In this document: positions 43,982-44,140 of the stretch, piece by piece | Layout of the letters: each line of letters starts with the position of its first letter | How positions within the stretch are numbered: position 1 is the first letter of the stretch | Origin: Desulfobacteraceae bacterium | GTDB taxonomy: Bacteria > Desulfobacterota > Desulfobacteria > Desulfobacterales > SURF-7 | DNA: 44,140 nt | Direction of reading: 5' to 3' | NCBI GenBank assembly: GCA_003599865.1 | Contig: QZKS01000046.1 | Span: 1-44,140, forward strand | The notes under the pieces: model-generated | Told to the model about the DNA's origin: nothing | Database searches by the model: none | What the model saw: the letters and a program-made list of their open reading frames with translations, nothing else | Made by a program: the position numbers and the translations under genes

Positions 43982-44140
43982 TCAGGACAGCATGGCCTGC
44001 ATCATATCACCTGCATGCTCGGCATAAACGGATATCAGTCCGATGGATTCGATCAGCCTTACCATAAAAAACACGGTAACCGGATCAATCTCCAGGGCCA
44101 AGGTTTTACGAATCAGAGAAATTTCGACCTGACCGGCCTC
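43982..44140 (-). CDS. DUF47/PhoU-like protein, 3' end only
   Basis: The reverse strand is open from the window edge to TGA at 43982: 52 codons of a C-terminus. It ends VFFMVRLIESIGLISVYAEH, then AGDMMQAMLS. This matches the end of the DUF47 (PhoU-like) family, whose members usually close with an '..IGDIADYAE..GDRL' helix and are often paired with Pit phosphate transporters. The partner gene, if any, lies outside. Too short for a firm family call. Confidence 0.55.
   Translation of the reverse strand, partial: EAGQVEISLIRKTLALEIDPVTVFFMVRLIESIGLISVYAEHAGDMMQAMLS

Overview
The window looks like a chromosomal segment of a Gram-negative, strictly or mainly anaerobic bacterium. The best guess is Desulfobacterota, order Desulfobacterales or a close relative. 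Reasons: a class III (oxygen-sensitive) ribonucleotide reductase, a Kdo-pathway isomerase (outer membrane), many PAS-rich sensor kinases, a sigma-54 activator, and an unusual ATP-type/plant-type phosphofructokinase signature. The assignment is an inference from gene content. Most of the window is housekeeping and signalling genes. I see no phage, integrase, transposase gene, CRISPR array or recognised defence island.

Layout. (a) 0-2.5 kb: phosphofructokinase and KdsD, reverse strand. (b) 2.8-6.9 kb, forward: a four-Cys small protein, a ClC chloride channel with CBS domains, and an ABC-class ATPase. (c) 6.9-10.6 kb, reverse: hybrid sensor kinase and acetyl-CoA acetyltransferase. (d) 10.9-14.4 kb: an accessory patch. 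It holds a membrane/coiled-coil protein of unknown function framed by a perfect 43-bp inverted repeat, a vapBC toxin-antitoxin pair bracketed by direct copies of the same repeat family, a small helical protein, and a perfect 24-bp inverted repeat. (e) 14.5-24.3 kb: gpmA forward, then a long reverse-strand regulatory cluster. Its members are PTS enzyme I, a receiver protein, a 68-aa protein, a sugar transferase, CsbD, a triple-BON periplasmic protein, a sigma-54 response regulator with its PAS/GAF kinase, and a PilZ protein. (f) 24.9-35.8 kb, forward: a hybrid kinase and a giant cyclic beta-1,2-glucan synthase (about 2900 aa), visibly richer in GC than its surroundings. (g) 35.8-36.0 kb: a MITE-like element with perfect 19-bp terminal inverted repeats. 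(h) 36.1-39.9 kb: nrdG and nrdD in reverse, a 0.5-kb control region, and a divergent receiver protein. (i) 39.9-44.1 kb: an RluA-type pseudouridine synthase with a separate partner gene, tRNA-Ala(GGC), a PpiD-like periplasmic chaperone, a zinc-ribbon membrane protein, and the 3' end of a DUF47/PhoU-like gene cut by the window edge.

How the parts fit. Regions (e)-(f) read as an envelope-stress and carbohydrate programme: BON/CsbD stress proteins, a polyprenyl-phosphate sugar transferase, PilZ, osmoregulated-glucan synthase and four sensor/regulator proteins. Four intergenic sites resemble sigma-54 -24/-12 elements with a TTGA variant of the -12 box. They lie before the BON gene, the hybrid kinase, gpmA and the small helical gene, and could tie some of these genes to the sigma-54 activator encoded here. 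The nrdDG control region contains two pairs of NrdR-box-like sequences, each pair spaced exactly 31 bp. One sits on the likely nrdD promoter and the other before the neighbouring receiver gene. The most unusual signals are these NrdR-like pairs, the repeat architecture at 10.9-13.5 kb, and the possible sigma-54 mini-regulon.
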